From the NCBI GenBank assembly GCA_019059635.1, contig JAGVRJ010000012.1, forward strand, positions 1,178,001-1,242,000: 64,000 bases of DNA, in the 5' to 3' direction. The notes under the pieces are model-generated. The model did no database searches and was not told the DNA's origin. It was given only the letters and a program-made list of their open reading frames with translations. Source of the DNA: Proales similis. Taxonomy: Eukaryota > Rotifera > Eurotatoria > Ploima > Proalidae. Positions 43,041-53,646 of the stretch are shown here, piece after piece (position 1 is the stretch's first letter; each line of letters begins with the position of its first letter). The translations under genes and the position numbers were made by a program.

Positions 43041-45401
43041 TCACGAACAAGTGGACTCGCTTCTCTCCGAAGAGGTGAGCATCGACGGGATAATGCTGTC
43101 GATTTGAACGCTGCCGATTGCGTCGTTGAAAAACATTTCTTCCATAATTGATATCTCAAGCCGCTTGAGAGAGGCCAGTCTGAGCAGGGCTCGTTCGAGA
43201 CGAAGTGGATCGGTGGCGGCTACGTTTGAGTTGGCTGCTAGGTTTGAGTTGGCGGTTAAATTTAACAATATTCGCTTGACGTCTCATCTTACCTGATGGC
43301 TGGCTCATGTGCTGCTTGAGCTCTTTGCAGGCAAGCATGCGGCAGGCCTCGGCTTTTTCTCTGTGCTCGAGCGCACGCTCGGATATCTCGAATGTGGGCA
43401 AATGTGTGCCCGAGCTCTTGATCAGATTGTTCGACTGAATGAAGTAGTGGTGCGAGATTGAGTCCGAGTCGAACAGCGCAATCAACTTCAAGTGAGCAAA
43501 CTCGATCTGATCCAAACTAAGCTTTTCGCATTCGTCCAGGAATTGCTTCAAATTGTAAAACTGCTCGTTCAACTTGTTCAGTTTTTTCTCGCCTATTTTG
43601 CCTTCAAAGACGAGGGGCGTGATTCATGCGGCGTCTTGTTTTGCAAAAGCGGCTAGCTGTTACCTAGTTTCACATTAGAGCAGAATTTCAGCTTCACGTT
43701 GCTGAGCAAAATGTTCAACGACAGACTGCGGCTGCACTGGGCCAGGCCGAGCGCGAATATCGGAAACCAGTTTTTCTGTAATAATACTGTTTGAACGTTT
43801 ACACTGGAGAGCGCGCATTACGGCCATAAAACACAAAGGCGAGAGACAAGGACCACTTACTCAAGGAGTTTGAATGCGTTCGTGTTTTTAACCCAGTCGA
43901 GCGAGGCGAACAAGAGACGCGACGCCGACTGAAGAAGCAGGTCGTCGTTGTAGGGCAAGTCGGTCAAGTTGATTGAAAAGTCGAAATGCGTCGCGCAAAT
44001 CAGAGGTCGACCGTTGAGGCAAGCTAAAATTTGTTTCTCGTTCTCGACCGGCTCGTTGCTTGATACCGTCACTTTGGCGGCCTTCAGCGAGCTCTTGCAG
44101 GACGCGGCCCGGGCCAGGCTGTCGAAAGCGCGTGATATGGCGTCCAAGTGGTGATCGCCGATCGCTTTCTTTTCTATTCCGCCACTCGGACTGGCGTTCT
44201 CGCTTGGGGTTGAAGGAGCGCTCGACGAGCCGGACGACACGTTAGAAACCACGGAGTTGTAGCCCGAAGAGGCTGGCGACAGAGAGGCGGGCGCTTGAAG
44301 CGCCTGCTCCTCGTCTTGGTCTGAATCGTCGCGGCTCAACGTGACAGAGAGTGGCGCCTGCGATTCGCCTATTTTGCTCTTCAACGCGGCTGACACGTCC
44401 AGCTGCTTGTGACTGGGCGTGTTTACACTGCTCAGACAAGGTCTTCTTTCGTTCTGCACGGCTGCAAGTACGCTATTAAGGCCTTGTTTGAGCTCGCATT
44501 TGAACAAAGTCAATTTACCCTCGATCTTCATTCCGGAGTTGATGCATTTGTGCCATCTACACGCCTGACAGCGGTTTCTCATCGCCTTGTTTACCACGCA
44601 CGAGTTGGTGCCCAAACACGAGTACTTGACGCTCTTTCGCACACTGCGCTTGAAAAAGCCCTTGCAGCCCTCGCAGGATATGACGCCGTAATGCTTGCCG
44701 GTCGCCTTGTCGCCACAGACCACGCAGAATATCTGCATGCCGGCCACTTGATTCAGCTCGACGCATTTGCCGTTCAACTTGTCACTTGCGCTTGTGCTGC
44801 TGCCGCCACCGCCGCCGCCGTCGGCATTCTGCTCAAACGACTTTTGGTATGACTTGAGCGATTGCGAGACGGACGTGAAGTTGAGCAAAAAGTTCGAATA
44901 GGCGTTGGCGGGCGCGCCGAATGGGCCCACTGAGTTTTCAAAGCCGTTTTGGATGAGCTTGGAAAAGTCAAATGCGCCGCGTCTAATCTTATCGATGCCT
45001 GAATCGAACATGCTGCTGCCACCGCCGCCGCTAATCGGCTCGTCTTCATCCAATGAATCGCACTGGGAGCTCTCATTTGACTTGAACTCGTCAGAGTCGG
45101 ACTCGTCGTGTTGGCTCAATTTGAGCTTTTTATTTTTCAACTGCTCGGGAGCGTCAGTGAACTCGTCGAGCGTTCTATTCAGTCGGTCGCCGCTAGTTGA
45201 CGATTTTGACAAATTAACAAGGTATCCGTGACCTTGCTCTGCTTGGTCGACCTTGGCGGTCTCGTGTTCAGCCGACGAGTCCTTGAGAATGTTTCTGTTT
45301 GACGAATTAGTTGCCAAGTGAGAGCTGAATTGAGAGCTACCTGATGAAGGCCGATGGATGCGTGGCCCGTTCGGTCTTGGCCCGTTTGCTTCACAGACCA
45401 A
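43041..45401 (-). CDS. NR2C/D-like nuclear receptor (TR2/TR4/HR78 type)
   Basis: Ligand-dependent-type transcription factor. The N-terminal A/B region is acidic and Ser-rich. The zinc-finger DNA-binding domain is at about 44720-44535: [19 protein letters not shown]-box [20 protein letters not shown], and second finger [19 protein letters not shown]. The next exon begins AVQNERRP, joined at codon phase 1. The ligand-binding domain has [34 protein letters not shown] and a C-terminal [20 protein letters not shown], close to TR2/TR4. It ends [10 protein letters not shown]. The start is unresolved: the frame is open to about 45401 but has no ATG near its 5' end. An overlapping frame (45541-45179) contains MMQNRHLTGNSKRSW and may supply the first exon by splicing. 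Confidence 0.83.
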
Positions 45402-45625
45402 ATGGACCTGGTCGAGTTAAAAGGCGACCATGAACGTTTGCTGTTGCCGGTTAAGTGTCGATTTTGCATCATATTAACGCCTAGCTGATGAAATTCAAAA
45501 CAGCGCCATTTTGCTCTAAATTGTTTTAAATTTAAAGTCAAACAATGTTGGAGTTAACCGAGGCCACAAAACATTTCGGTCTGAAGGCAACCAAAGCTTA
45601 AATGTCAAGAGTTTATGATTGCAAA

Positions 45626-45684
45626 TGTGTCCATGTGTGTGTGTGCGTGTGTTTGTGCCTGTGCGAGTGTGTGTGTGTGTGTTT
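45626..45684. repeat. GT-rich microsatellite
   Basis: Two imperfect (GT)n tracts at 45634-45652 and 45667-45684, separated by a short interruption. Confidence 0.7.
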
Positions 45685-46929
45685 GTGCGAAGGTATGTGC
45701 TCGCTCTGACTGAAACGCACCGATGATGATAAGGTGTTCTTGACGATAAACTAGCCTGAGCTTATCAAATGTGTTCTGGAAAGGAAGCAAAGATAAGAGA
45801 GAATTGCAGCTCGTATAGCGAAATAGGAGCATGAAGTTCAACAGTGAGCGGTTGACTTTTTCTCTATTTCTCCGCGATCTATTTCTCTCTCGCTCTCTGA
45901 TTGCTCCTCGTTTTCTCAGGTTCACTCTCTGACTTGTATTTGGCGCACGCCTCTCTTTCGCTTCGTCTCCGGCTAGTTTGATCATTTCGGCGTTGATGTT
46001 TTCAGCGCTCAGATGACCGAAAATGCAGGCCAAATAGAAATAAGAAAAAAAAAGAGAGAAAGAGCGGGAGAGGAATAAAAACGGGTCGAAATTATAAATG
46101 TGGGAGGCAATACGGTAGCCTTCACATGCGCGCTCGCACTAACACATACAGACGCGCACACACACACAGAGGAGTTTTTGACCTCTTTTATTTTGGTTCA
46201 CGAGTTCTCGGGGTCAATGAGACCGCGATCAATTGGATTAGGCGCGGAAAATCGATATATCCGAGCGTATCGAGGCAAATGAACGATGAGAGTTGACTTG
46301 GTGGGCAAGTGGCCGGCCCCGCGGGCCAGCTGATGTTCGATCAGACGCCCCGGGCGTCTCAGGACCAAGGAAATATGCTAAACAAAGAAAGAACGAATCG
46401 ATCGATCGATCCATTGAGCCGAACAGTGCGCGTTCAATTGCGAGCGTGGAAGAAGCAAGGACGTGTCGATAAGGCAAGAGCCTGTGAATAAAATAGAAAA
46501 GTGACGATGTCGACAGCGACAAGTTCGATGGATTTTGGTGGCGATTTTATATATTTTTATGGTCATGCGTTTTATTTATAAGTGGAGCAAAATTTGACCC
46601 AAGTTGTGTGCCTGCACGGCGACCAGGACGATTTGATTGAAATGTGCGTCGTTCGCCCCTCAGCGCGCTTAAGCAAGCAAACACGACGGCGAGGTCGCGC
46701 AAAATCTTGACATACAAAATGATATCAGCGTGCTCGCCTTTTTCCTGATTTAAATTTGAAAAGAAATAGTTTTAGAGCAAAACACACAAAGAGCTAGAGA
46801 GAGAGAGGCAGAGAGAAAAAGCAGAAAAAGAGACACTCGCACACTCGTACTCGCGTATGTTCTCGCTCACATTGAGGTCAGAAAAATAAGAGTTCACCCC
46901 ATTTCGTGTCCTCGCCTCACCCACTTTCT

Positions 46930-46973
46930 TTTCTCTCTCTCTCTCTCCGCCACACACTCTCTCTCTCTCTCTA
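46930..46973. repeat. CT microsatellite
   Basis: Two (CT)n tracts at about 46932-46947 and 46957-46973 with a CA-rich interruption. Confidence 0.7.
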
Positions 46974-47144
46974 TCGCACTCTCCCTCTCTGTCTCTTATT
47001 GAGCATTTTGAAGCTCAACTACGCATCGGAGCATGAATGGCACTGTGACCACAATTCAAACGATTCTTAAATAAATTCTCTCCCCTCTCCTCTTATTCGT
47101 TCTCTTTGCATTTTGTTTTAGGCGGCAAATTGATCGTCTAATGA

Positions 47145-47163
47145 GCACACACACACACACACA
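47145..47163. repeat. CA microsatellite
   Basis: Uninterrupted (AC)n tract of about 19 bases. Confidence 0.7.
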
Positions 47164-47682
47164 TTAAAGACCGTGCCAAATACACGAACCAATTGAGACC
47201 GACGCGAACTTGAGTATTTTCCATCTGACCAGATGCGATTAAGACGTAAATGCCCTGCTCTCGGCCCATCTGTGTGTGTTTGCATGTGTGTGTTCAAGGC
47301 TTTGCTCGCCTGAATTAATGAAGGCAATATGACCTGTTTTAGTTTTTTTTTTTTCGTTGGGCATTATTTGACCTCGATATACAAACAGGGGTGACGGACT
47401 GACCGAGATCGATAGAATCCTCGGCCCGGTCGCTGGGTCGATCAATCAATCTCTCGACCTTGCAGGACCAGAACTTTAACTCGAACGGTTCAAGACAACT
47501 TTTATGGTTGTTGAAACTTATCTCCACGCTCAAGAAGATATAAGCGAGAATATATGCAAGCGTTGATATCAGGGCTACCATTTTGTCGTCGTTTATCTTG
47601 TCGTGCTATTCATTTGAATGGCTCGTGCTAGAGTTTTTTTTGAAAATTTGAAAATTATTCGTTTGACAACTCTTGATCAAAA

Positions 47683-48921
47683 ATGCCAGGTAATACCACA
47701 GAAGGCGACGATGGGCTTCCTTCTTACTCTAAATGGATGCTCTCGTTGAACTATTGTCTAATTGAAGAGACGAATATTTATTGTCATTTCGCATCATTCG
47801 GAGTCTTGTTGGGCTACCTGAGCGGTTTGGCTGCTTTTCTAACCTTGGCCTCACAATTGATAAGGCAAAAAAGGTCGTTTACTAATGAATACAGCATCAG
47901 CCTGGCTTGGCTATGCTCTCTGCTGCTGCTCTTCTCCACGGACATAATCGAGTTCATTGTGGACAAGAACACTGGCCAGCTGTACTCGAGCGCGATAATT
48001 GCAATTCTGGCCATTCAAGTTGTGCTGCTCACATTTTTGATTGGCGCCGTTCTGAACTACTGCCACGATGATGGAAAATTCTACACCCGATGTCTTTTCG
48101 TTGCGTTCACTGTGGGCCTTTTGGTGCTAGTCTGCATCGCTCGTCTATGGTCAGAGAGCAGCTTGCAAATGTTCTTCACACACACAGAGGCCATTAAAAA
48201 ACCGTTCGATTTCTACATCATCAACACTCATTTCTTTTTTTACTTTATAGTCTACATTCTATTCGCGTGCACTCAGGTGACTATTGCTCGCCGCTCAGGC
48301 TCTTGCATTCTGAAATCAAATTGCCTTGCTTAGGTGTTTACCAACACAAAGAGGAAATATGCCCGAGTGATGCCCTCTCTGTCCTACGTTCTGTGGCTCT
48401 TGTTCGGCTACAGTATGCTGTTCTACACTGAGCTGGTCGAGCCCACTCCTTGGAACGATTTCATTCAATACAGAAACTATTTCATTTTAACCACTCAGCT
48501 CTACTTGGTCGCACAGGATTTGTACTTCAGCCGACCGAACACAGATTCGTTCGTGGAGCTGGAGATCAAGCCACTTGGGTTTGTTGAGAATGCATTTCAT
48601 TTTACCAGTGATCGACTGGACGACGATCAGGAAGAAGACGTCTATTATGACATTACCGGAGGCAAATCACTTGAGCCCTCGCTCAGCAGACAGCAGAGCT
48701 CTTCACCGTCTGTCACACCCCGATTACAAGAAATATTCTTTTCCAATTTTAGACTTATCAGAGTCGTTATGCTCGTCGTCTGTATTGTTCAGATTGTGGC
48801 CTGCTTCTTTCTATTGTTGACAAAGGCAAGTTTTTCACATTACACGATCATCGCTCCGTTTGTGCAGCCTTTGACCATTATCACCCAGTTGGCGCATGAA
48901 CGCTTTACCCGTAATAAATGA
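47683..48921 (+). CDS. Orphan multi-pass membrane protein, seven-TM-like
   Basis: Two exons joined by a 59-base GT-AG intron after FACTQ (about 48276-48334), in phase; about 390 residues. The start is MPGNTTEGDDGLPSYSKWML with an N-glycosylation site NTT, consistent with an outside N terminus. Seven hydrophobic segments follow: FGVLLGYLSGLAAFLTLAS, ISLAWLCSLLLLFSTDIIEF, IIAILAIQVVLLTFLIGAVL, LFVAFTVGLLVLVCIARLW, THFFFYFIVYILFACTQ, YVLWLLFGYSMLFYTEL and YFILTTQLYLVAQDLYF. Then a Ser/Thr-rich acidic loop (DDDQEEDVYYDI) and one or two more helices, VVMLVVCIVQIVACFFLLL. I see no GPCR class motif (no DRY or NPxxY). The layout is reminiscent of TPRA1-like seven-TM proteins but sequence agreement is poor. 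Confidence 0.75.
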
Positions 48922-49371
48922 TTTTCTCTTTGTCAACCTTTTTCTCTAATTATGTTTTTTCTGTTTTATCAATTTCTGATCATATCTTCAGTCGAGAGAT
49001 TTTCGCAATTTTAACACTGCACTGCGATCGCCTTGTATAATTTATGAGCAAGTTACGATATAAGGCCTTCGTTCGGCTACCTACCTACTTCAAGAAAAGG
49101 CTAGCAAAGAAACTAGATGATTGGGCTTCTGAAAGTTACTTTTGGATCGGGACTAGGCAAGAAGGGCCGGTTACTCACTGAGAGCTAAATGATAGGACCG
49201 AGGCAGCAAATTGTCCGTTCGATGTCCGAGCCTTGAGCTGAGTCGTCGACCTGGCTGTGTGAATAATTCGCTTTTATGCGTGTAAACTACAAGTCGGCCC
49301 ATAACTAAAATGCAAAGTTCTTAACACGCCCAGATAGCAGATAGAGAGGGTGGGTGTCGAATTTGATTGAA
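48922..49371. other. Spacer before parvin
   Basis: About 450 bases, 3' UTR of the membrane protein and parvin upstream region. No gene or RNA recognised. Confidence 0.4.
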
Positions 49372-50816
49372 ATGAACGAGTCGCTGTTGGACAAGCTCAT
49401 CACACTGGGCACGGTACAGCGTCGACAAAAGGCCAAACGGGAAGGTAATGATTGTGTTGTGCGATTCAATTCGAAATTTGCTCAAACGGGCGTTCAAGTC
49501 GAACAGCTTGAAATCGAAAGCTTGAATGCAATAAGCGCAGTCAAAAATCTCCAGCTTGACCGCGAATGCTACGAGCTGAGTAAGATGCAGATTTTTGTCT
49601 AAATCGATCGAGATCATTAGAAACTTGTCGAGCAGAAGAGAACGAGGAGCGATCAGCAATCGAAGTTGCAGAGCGCAAGAAGCTTGAGCCTATTTCAAAA
49701 GTTTGTCCTTGAATTCTGTTCGTATCGATCTGATCGGCTGATTTTTCAAATTTGAACCGCTCAGATTCTGATTGGCTGGATCAATAGGGAGCTGGGCCCC
49801 AGGAGAATTTACGTCAAAGACTTGGCGCAGGACTTGCACGATGGACACGTACTGAACATTTTAGTCGGTTGGTGCTCTTGTCCGCTGCTTTCTGGACTCA
49901 AACTGAATGCAAATGAGAACAGATAAGCTGAAAGGCCAGTTGAGACCGGAGCAACAATACCCAGTCAGTCTGAGCCAGGTGGCCCAGAAGCAGAAGCTCA
50001 GTCGAACACTGGAGGAAATAAAGAACTTTACCGGCCCAAGCTCAAACGCAAGCAGAGTCAGTGTTGAAGGTAACGCAAATGGTCGGCAGCAATTGACCTG
50101 CTATGCTCACCTCAAGCCTGTAGACGTCTACGACAAAGATCTGGTCAGCATTTTGCACCTGCTCGTCGCTCTGGTCGATCATTTCAAAGTTTCGATTCAA
50201 CTGCCGGAAAATTTGAGCGTCAAAGTGATCGTCATTCAAGTGAGTGTCATTCATTCCCATTTCCATCACGCATTCGGTTCATGACGGCGAAATTGAAGAA
50301 GAAAAAGGAGCTGGAAAAGAGGACTGTCATCGAAAAGATAACCGCCAGTCGATCAGAAGTCAACAAGACAAGTAAGCGCTTTCCGTTGAGCATTGAACAG
50401 ACCGTTAGAACTGAGAAACTGCGACAACAGACCGAGACGCGTTCGACACACTGTTTGACTATGCGCCAGACAAGCTCGATTTGGTGAAAAAGTCGTTGAT
50501 TACGTTCGTGGACAAGCACCTGAGCAAAATGCAAGTGCAAGTAAAAAGTCTAGAGACCGAGTTTGCCGACGGAGTCTATTTAATTTGGCTGCTCGGCTTG
50601 CTGGACGAGTTTTACGTGCCTGACTGGGCATATCACAGGCCAGCGGTGGATTTCAAGCAACGGCTCGAGAACTGCTCGCTTTTGTTCAGTCTGCTGGAGG
50701 AGAGCTTGCCTCTCTCGAGCATCAACTGTCGCCCTCAAGACGTGGCCAACAACGATCTCAAATCAATCATGCGCCTGATTTACATTCTCTTTACCAACTA
50801 CAAAGATCGTCCTTGA
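49372..50816 (+). CDS. PARV: Parvin (focal-adhesion CH-domain protein)
   Basis: Actin-binding adaptor of integrin adhesions; it forms the IPP complex with ILK and PINCH. The start MNESLLDKLITLGTVQRRQK matches the parvin N terminus (SFLGKLGGTLARRKK-like). Several exons with introns of about 60-75 bases follow. CH1: GWINRELGPRRIYVKDLAQD, LHDGHVLNILV, LRPEQQYPVSLSQVAQKQKL, and VYDKDLVSILHLLVALVDHF with SIQLPENLSVKVIVIQ. CH2: TLFDYAPDKLDLVKKSLITF, VDKHLSKMQVQVKSLETEFA, DGVYLIWLLGLLDEFYVPDW and DVANNDLKSIMRLIYILFT. Ends NYKDRP. About 350 residues, the normal parvin length. A region at about 49450-49600 (EIESLNAISAVKNLQLDREC) may be a separate exon or intron; I could not fix those borders. Confidence 0.92.
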
Positions 50817-51174
50817 CATGTTTGTGCCTTCATAATTTTGTCACTTAAAACGTTTAAAGGAATAAACGAGTGCCTGCAAAGACAGCGGCGGTCTATTTGT
50901 TTGAGGAAATGGCCCGTTAGGAGATCTCGTCGGATTACGCACAGTGGGACGTGTAGAACGGGATAGTTCATAAATAGAAGGCAAAACAGCGCCCCTGTTG
51001 CGATTATGGCACGCAAATAAATTCATGCGTTCACTTGGAGAGCCGGTTTCATAATAATCGCAATTTCATGACGCCACTCGGTCATGAGTTTTGAACGTCG
51101 ATGAGCAATGTTATCCAACAGAGCGCTGAGAGCAGTTCGGCACTATCTACACAATTGAACGTGGTCGTTGTCAA
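50817..51174. other. Spacer between parvin and F-box/LRR gene
   Basis: About 358 bases. Contains the parvin 3' end (ggaataaacg, AATAAA at about 50861) and the next promoter. Nothing else recognised. Confidence 0.4.
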
Positions 51175-53646
51175 ATGGAGCTGCAAAGACCGGCTAATGC
51201 GCGGCTAAAAAGCAGCGACAAGTCAAAGACAAATAAAAATCGAGAAGTAGAACTCGAGCTTTTCAAGGACTATTCGAAAGAGTCGCATGTGACAGACGCC
51301 GACTGGCAGCGGATTGAAAATCTCTGCAGCGGACTGAAGAGCCAAGGCGCGGCTGCTCTTCATAATCACCATGCTGAAGGACAGCACACGGCGGTGGACA
51401 GCCAGGTGCCAGAGCACGAGGAACAATCCAATTCGCCAAATACACTTGCAGAGCCGAGTCAGATCGAAGAGCAGAACACCATTACCTTCGACTCTGTTCC
51501 GGTTGAAATACTCTGCAAAATAATCGACTTTTTGGACGTGGCCGATCGCAAGAACGTTTCGCTCGTGTGTCGCAAGTGGAGAAACGCGTTTCTAAATGGC
51601 CGCTTTCTCCAGAACATTGTGGTCCGCGCCAACAACAATCTGTTTCTCAGCCAACGTCCGAGCTCGACGATAAAATCGCAGAGCACCAACGAGATGAGGA
51701 GTCTGGCGCCGAATCGTCACAGATCCTCGTCGAGCGTGGCTCTCTCTTCTTATTCAAGCGACTGCACGTTCAACACTCATCTATACAAGAACGTGATCAA
51801 CTTGGAGTTCAACTACGACTCGGCCGATGTCGAGCTCATGCTCAAGAATCTGAGCATTCAAAACGGCCCAGTTGAACAGACAGAACCGCTGCTGCCGAAG
51901 CTGAAAAGTGTTTCGTTTGAAAAGAGCACACTCAGCTCCAAGTCGCTGATCAAACTCCTGAACGAAGCGCCCTCTCTCACTCGGCTCGTTCTGTCCGAGT
52001 GCGACTCCTTGTTTATGAGCGGCTTTCTCGCCTCCTTCGACTCTTCGTTCAAATTCAATTTGCAGAACTTGACCAGCCTCGAGCTGAGCAAGAACTGCTA
52101 CCTGAGCGATTTTGTCTTCAATTTGTTCATTCAGTCGGCGCCTAATTTGGAGTCAGTCGATCTGAGCTACTGCTCGTTGAGCAAGACAAGCTTTAAATCG
52201 CTGGGCACTGTGATGAGAGCACCCAGTGTGGCGAGCACTGTGGTGTTTACAATCGAGAATTTAATATTTCAAATCGGCCGCCTTGAGCGGCTGCGAAAAC
52301 TCGGCCTGAGTGGCATAGAGCTGTTGAATAACGAAGAAGACGGCCTTCTTCAGCTCGTTGAGCAGACGCCCAATCTGGAGGCGTTGGAGCTCGCCCATCT
52401 GCCCGGCCTGAGAGCCACGGTGGTCAACAAGCTCATCGAACGTCTCTCGCATCTTCGTTCAATCGACTTGAACGGTTCGGTTCAGAACTTGGACAACAAG
52501 AGAGAGAACTCGATCGAGAACTGCCTGCTCATTTCAGACGAGGACCAGGTCGAGAATCGAATTTGTGTTCTCAAAATGCACAAGGCCAACATCTGCGATC
52601 CGTACGTGCTGGTCAAGCAGATTGAGAGCATGAGAAGCTTGACCTATTTGGACATGTCTTGTTGTTCAATGCTGCATTCGTTTGGCACGCTGAGTCGCAA
52701 GAACGAGTACATAGACAGTCTGGCGACGTCAATTTCACTTTGTGAACACCTGGAGCATTTGGATCTCAGCTACTGCGATTTGTTCGTCAACGATCGTTTC
52801 GTAGACAGATTGGCCAGCAACTTGAGAAAACTCAGGCATCTCAGCCTCAAGAACTGTGCTGAGATTACTGACGCCTCTGTGCACCAAATCTGCACGTTCA
52901 TGAGCGAGCTGAGGCATTTGGACTTGAGCTGGTGTAAAGGCATCACCGACCATGGACTGAACCGAGAGCTGACGCTCAGCGTCAATCAGCAGTTAAACAA
53001 TGAACTGAACAGACAGATGACAGCCGATTACATTCGACGCAAGCTGGAGCAGCCGTTCATGCTTCTGAAGAGCAGACGAGAACTAGAGCAAGAGACACGA
53101 GACAGAGTCAGCAGCGAGCAGGACGCCAAACTTAAAGAGCTCGAGCCAGAGAGCCAGAAGGAGCCAGTGGCGGAGAATGCCAGCCTCCGCCTTCTCAAGC
53201 ATCTCCGAGTACTCCGCCTTGAAGGCTGCATAAACATCACCGACTTGGGCCTGAGCACGGGTGTCAACATGAATCGCTTGTTGGAGCTGGATCTAAAGCT
53301 CTGCTCTCACTTGACTGGCGATTTCGTCTACACTCTGAAGGGTCAATGTCCGCTGAACAATCTAAGAGTCCTGAGCCTCAATCAGTGCCTCAAAGTAAAC
53401 GAGGAGAGTTTAATTCGAATCATTTCCAAGGCTCCGAACTTGCGTCGACTGAGCATTAGCGCGCTTGATTTAGTCACCAACGGCCTAGTCGAATATCTGT
53501 TGGCCAACAAGCGCTCGTTTTCACTGCTCGACATTTCATTCTGTCCGGCCATAAGTGAGTCTGTGGTCGAACGCTACGAGCAGTTCTTGTACACTGCATT
53601 CGGCTCGGGCGAATTCCGGCTCGACAAACGATTCATAAGCAAATAG
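51175..53646 (+). CDS. F-box / leucine-rich-repeat protein
   Basis: Probable substrate receptor of an SCF ubiquitin ligase. One exon of 823 residues, ATG at 51175. The charged N terminus (about 1-100) is followed by an F-box at about 105-142: FDSVPVEILCKIIDFLDVAD and VSLVCRKWRNAFL. From about residue 195 there are at least ten cysteine-containing LRRs: FSFEKSTLSSKSLIKLLNEA-like, LESVDLSYCSLSKTSFKSL, HLEHLDLSYCDLFVNDRFVD, LRHLSLKNCAEITDASVHQI, LRHLDLSWCKGITDHGLNRE, LRLEGCINITDLGLSTG and SLLDISFCPAISESVVERY. A charged insertion (about 610-665, LEQETRDRVSSEQDAKLKEL) interrupts the LRR array. I cannot assign a specific FBXL number. The lack of introns across 2.5 kb is unusual for this neighbourhood. 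Confidence 0.87.
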   Translation: MELQRPANARLKSSDKSKTNKNREVELELFKDYSKESHVTDADWQRIENLCSGLKSQGAAALHNHHAEGQHTAVDSQVPEHEEQSNSPNTLAEPSQIEEQNTITFDSVPVEILCKIIDFLDVADRKNVSLVCRKWRNAFLNGRFLQNIVVRANNNLFLSQRPSSTIKSQSTNEMRSLAPNRHRSSSSVALSSYSSDCTFNTHLYKNVINLEFNYDSADVELMLKNLSIQNGPVEQTEPLLPKLKSVSFEKSTLSSKSLIKLLNEAPSLTRLVLSECDSLFMSGFLASFDSSFKFNLQNLTSLELSKNCYLSDFVFNLFIQSAPNLESVDLSYCSLSKTSFKSLGTVMRAPSVASTVVFTIENLIFQIGRLERLRKLGLSGIELLNNEEDGLLQLVEQTPNLEALELAHLPGLRATVVNKLIERLSHLRSIDLNGSVQNLDNKRENSIENCLLISDEDQVENRICVLKMHKANICDPYVLVKQIESMRSLTYLDMSCCSMLHSFGTLSRKNEYIDSLATSISLCEHLEHLDLSYCDLFVNDRFVDRLASNLRKLRHLSLKNCAEITDASVHQICTFMSELRHLDLSWCKGITDHGLNRELTLSVNQQLNNELNRQMTADYIRRKLEQPFMLLKSRRELEQETRDRVSSEQDAKLKELEPESQKEPVAENASLRLLKHLRVLRLEGCINITDLGLSTGVNMNRLLELDLKLCSHLTGDFVYTLKGQCPLNNLRVLSLNQCLKVNEESLIRIISKAPNLRRLSISALDLVTNGLVEYLLANKRSFSLLDISFCPAISESVVERYEQFLYTAFGSGEFRLDKRFISK

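Larger units (their letters stand above)
45402..47682. other. 2.2-kb noncoding region, simple repeats
   Basis: Probably the receptor 5' exons or promoter and the promoter of the orphan membrane gene. Several CA/GT and CT microsatellites are listed separately. Minus-strand frames here are low complexity. One (from 47581) starts hydrophobic, MVALISTLAYILAYIFLSVE, and could be a signal-peptide exon, but no partner exon was found. Confidence 0.4.

Noticed and set aside
48835-48876. Possible 42-base GC-AG intron in the orphan membrane protein
   Set aside because: The donor gcaagt and acceptor tgtgcag are present, but the segment is a multiple of three and stays open, and the length is below typical introns here. 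Left as coding.
49021-49120. tRNA-like stretch with GTTCGGC
   Set aside because: No A-box, no cloverleaf pairing and no acceptor stem could be drawn.
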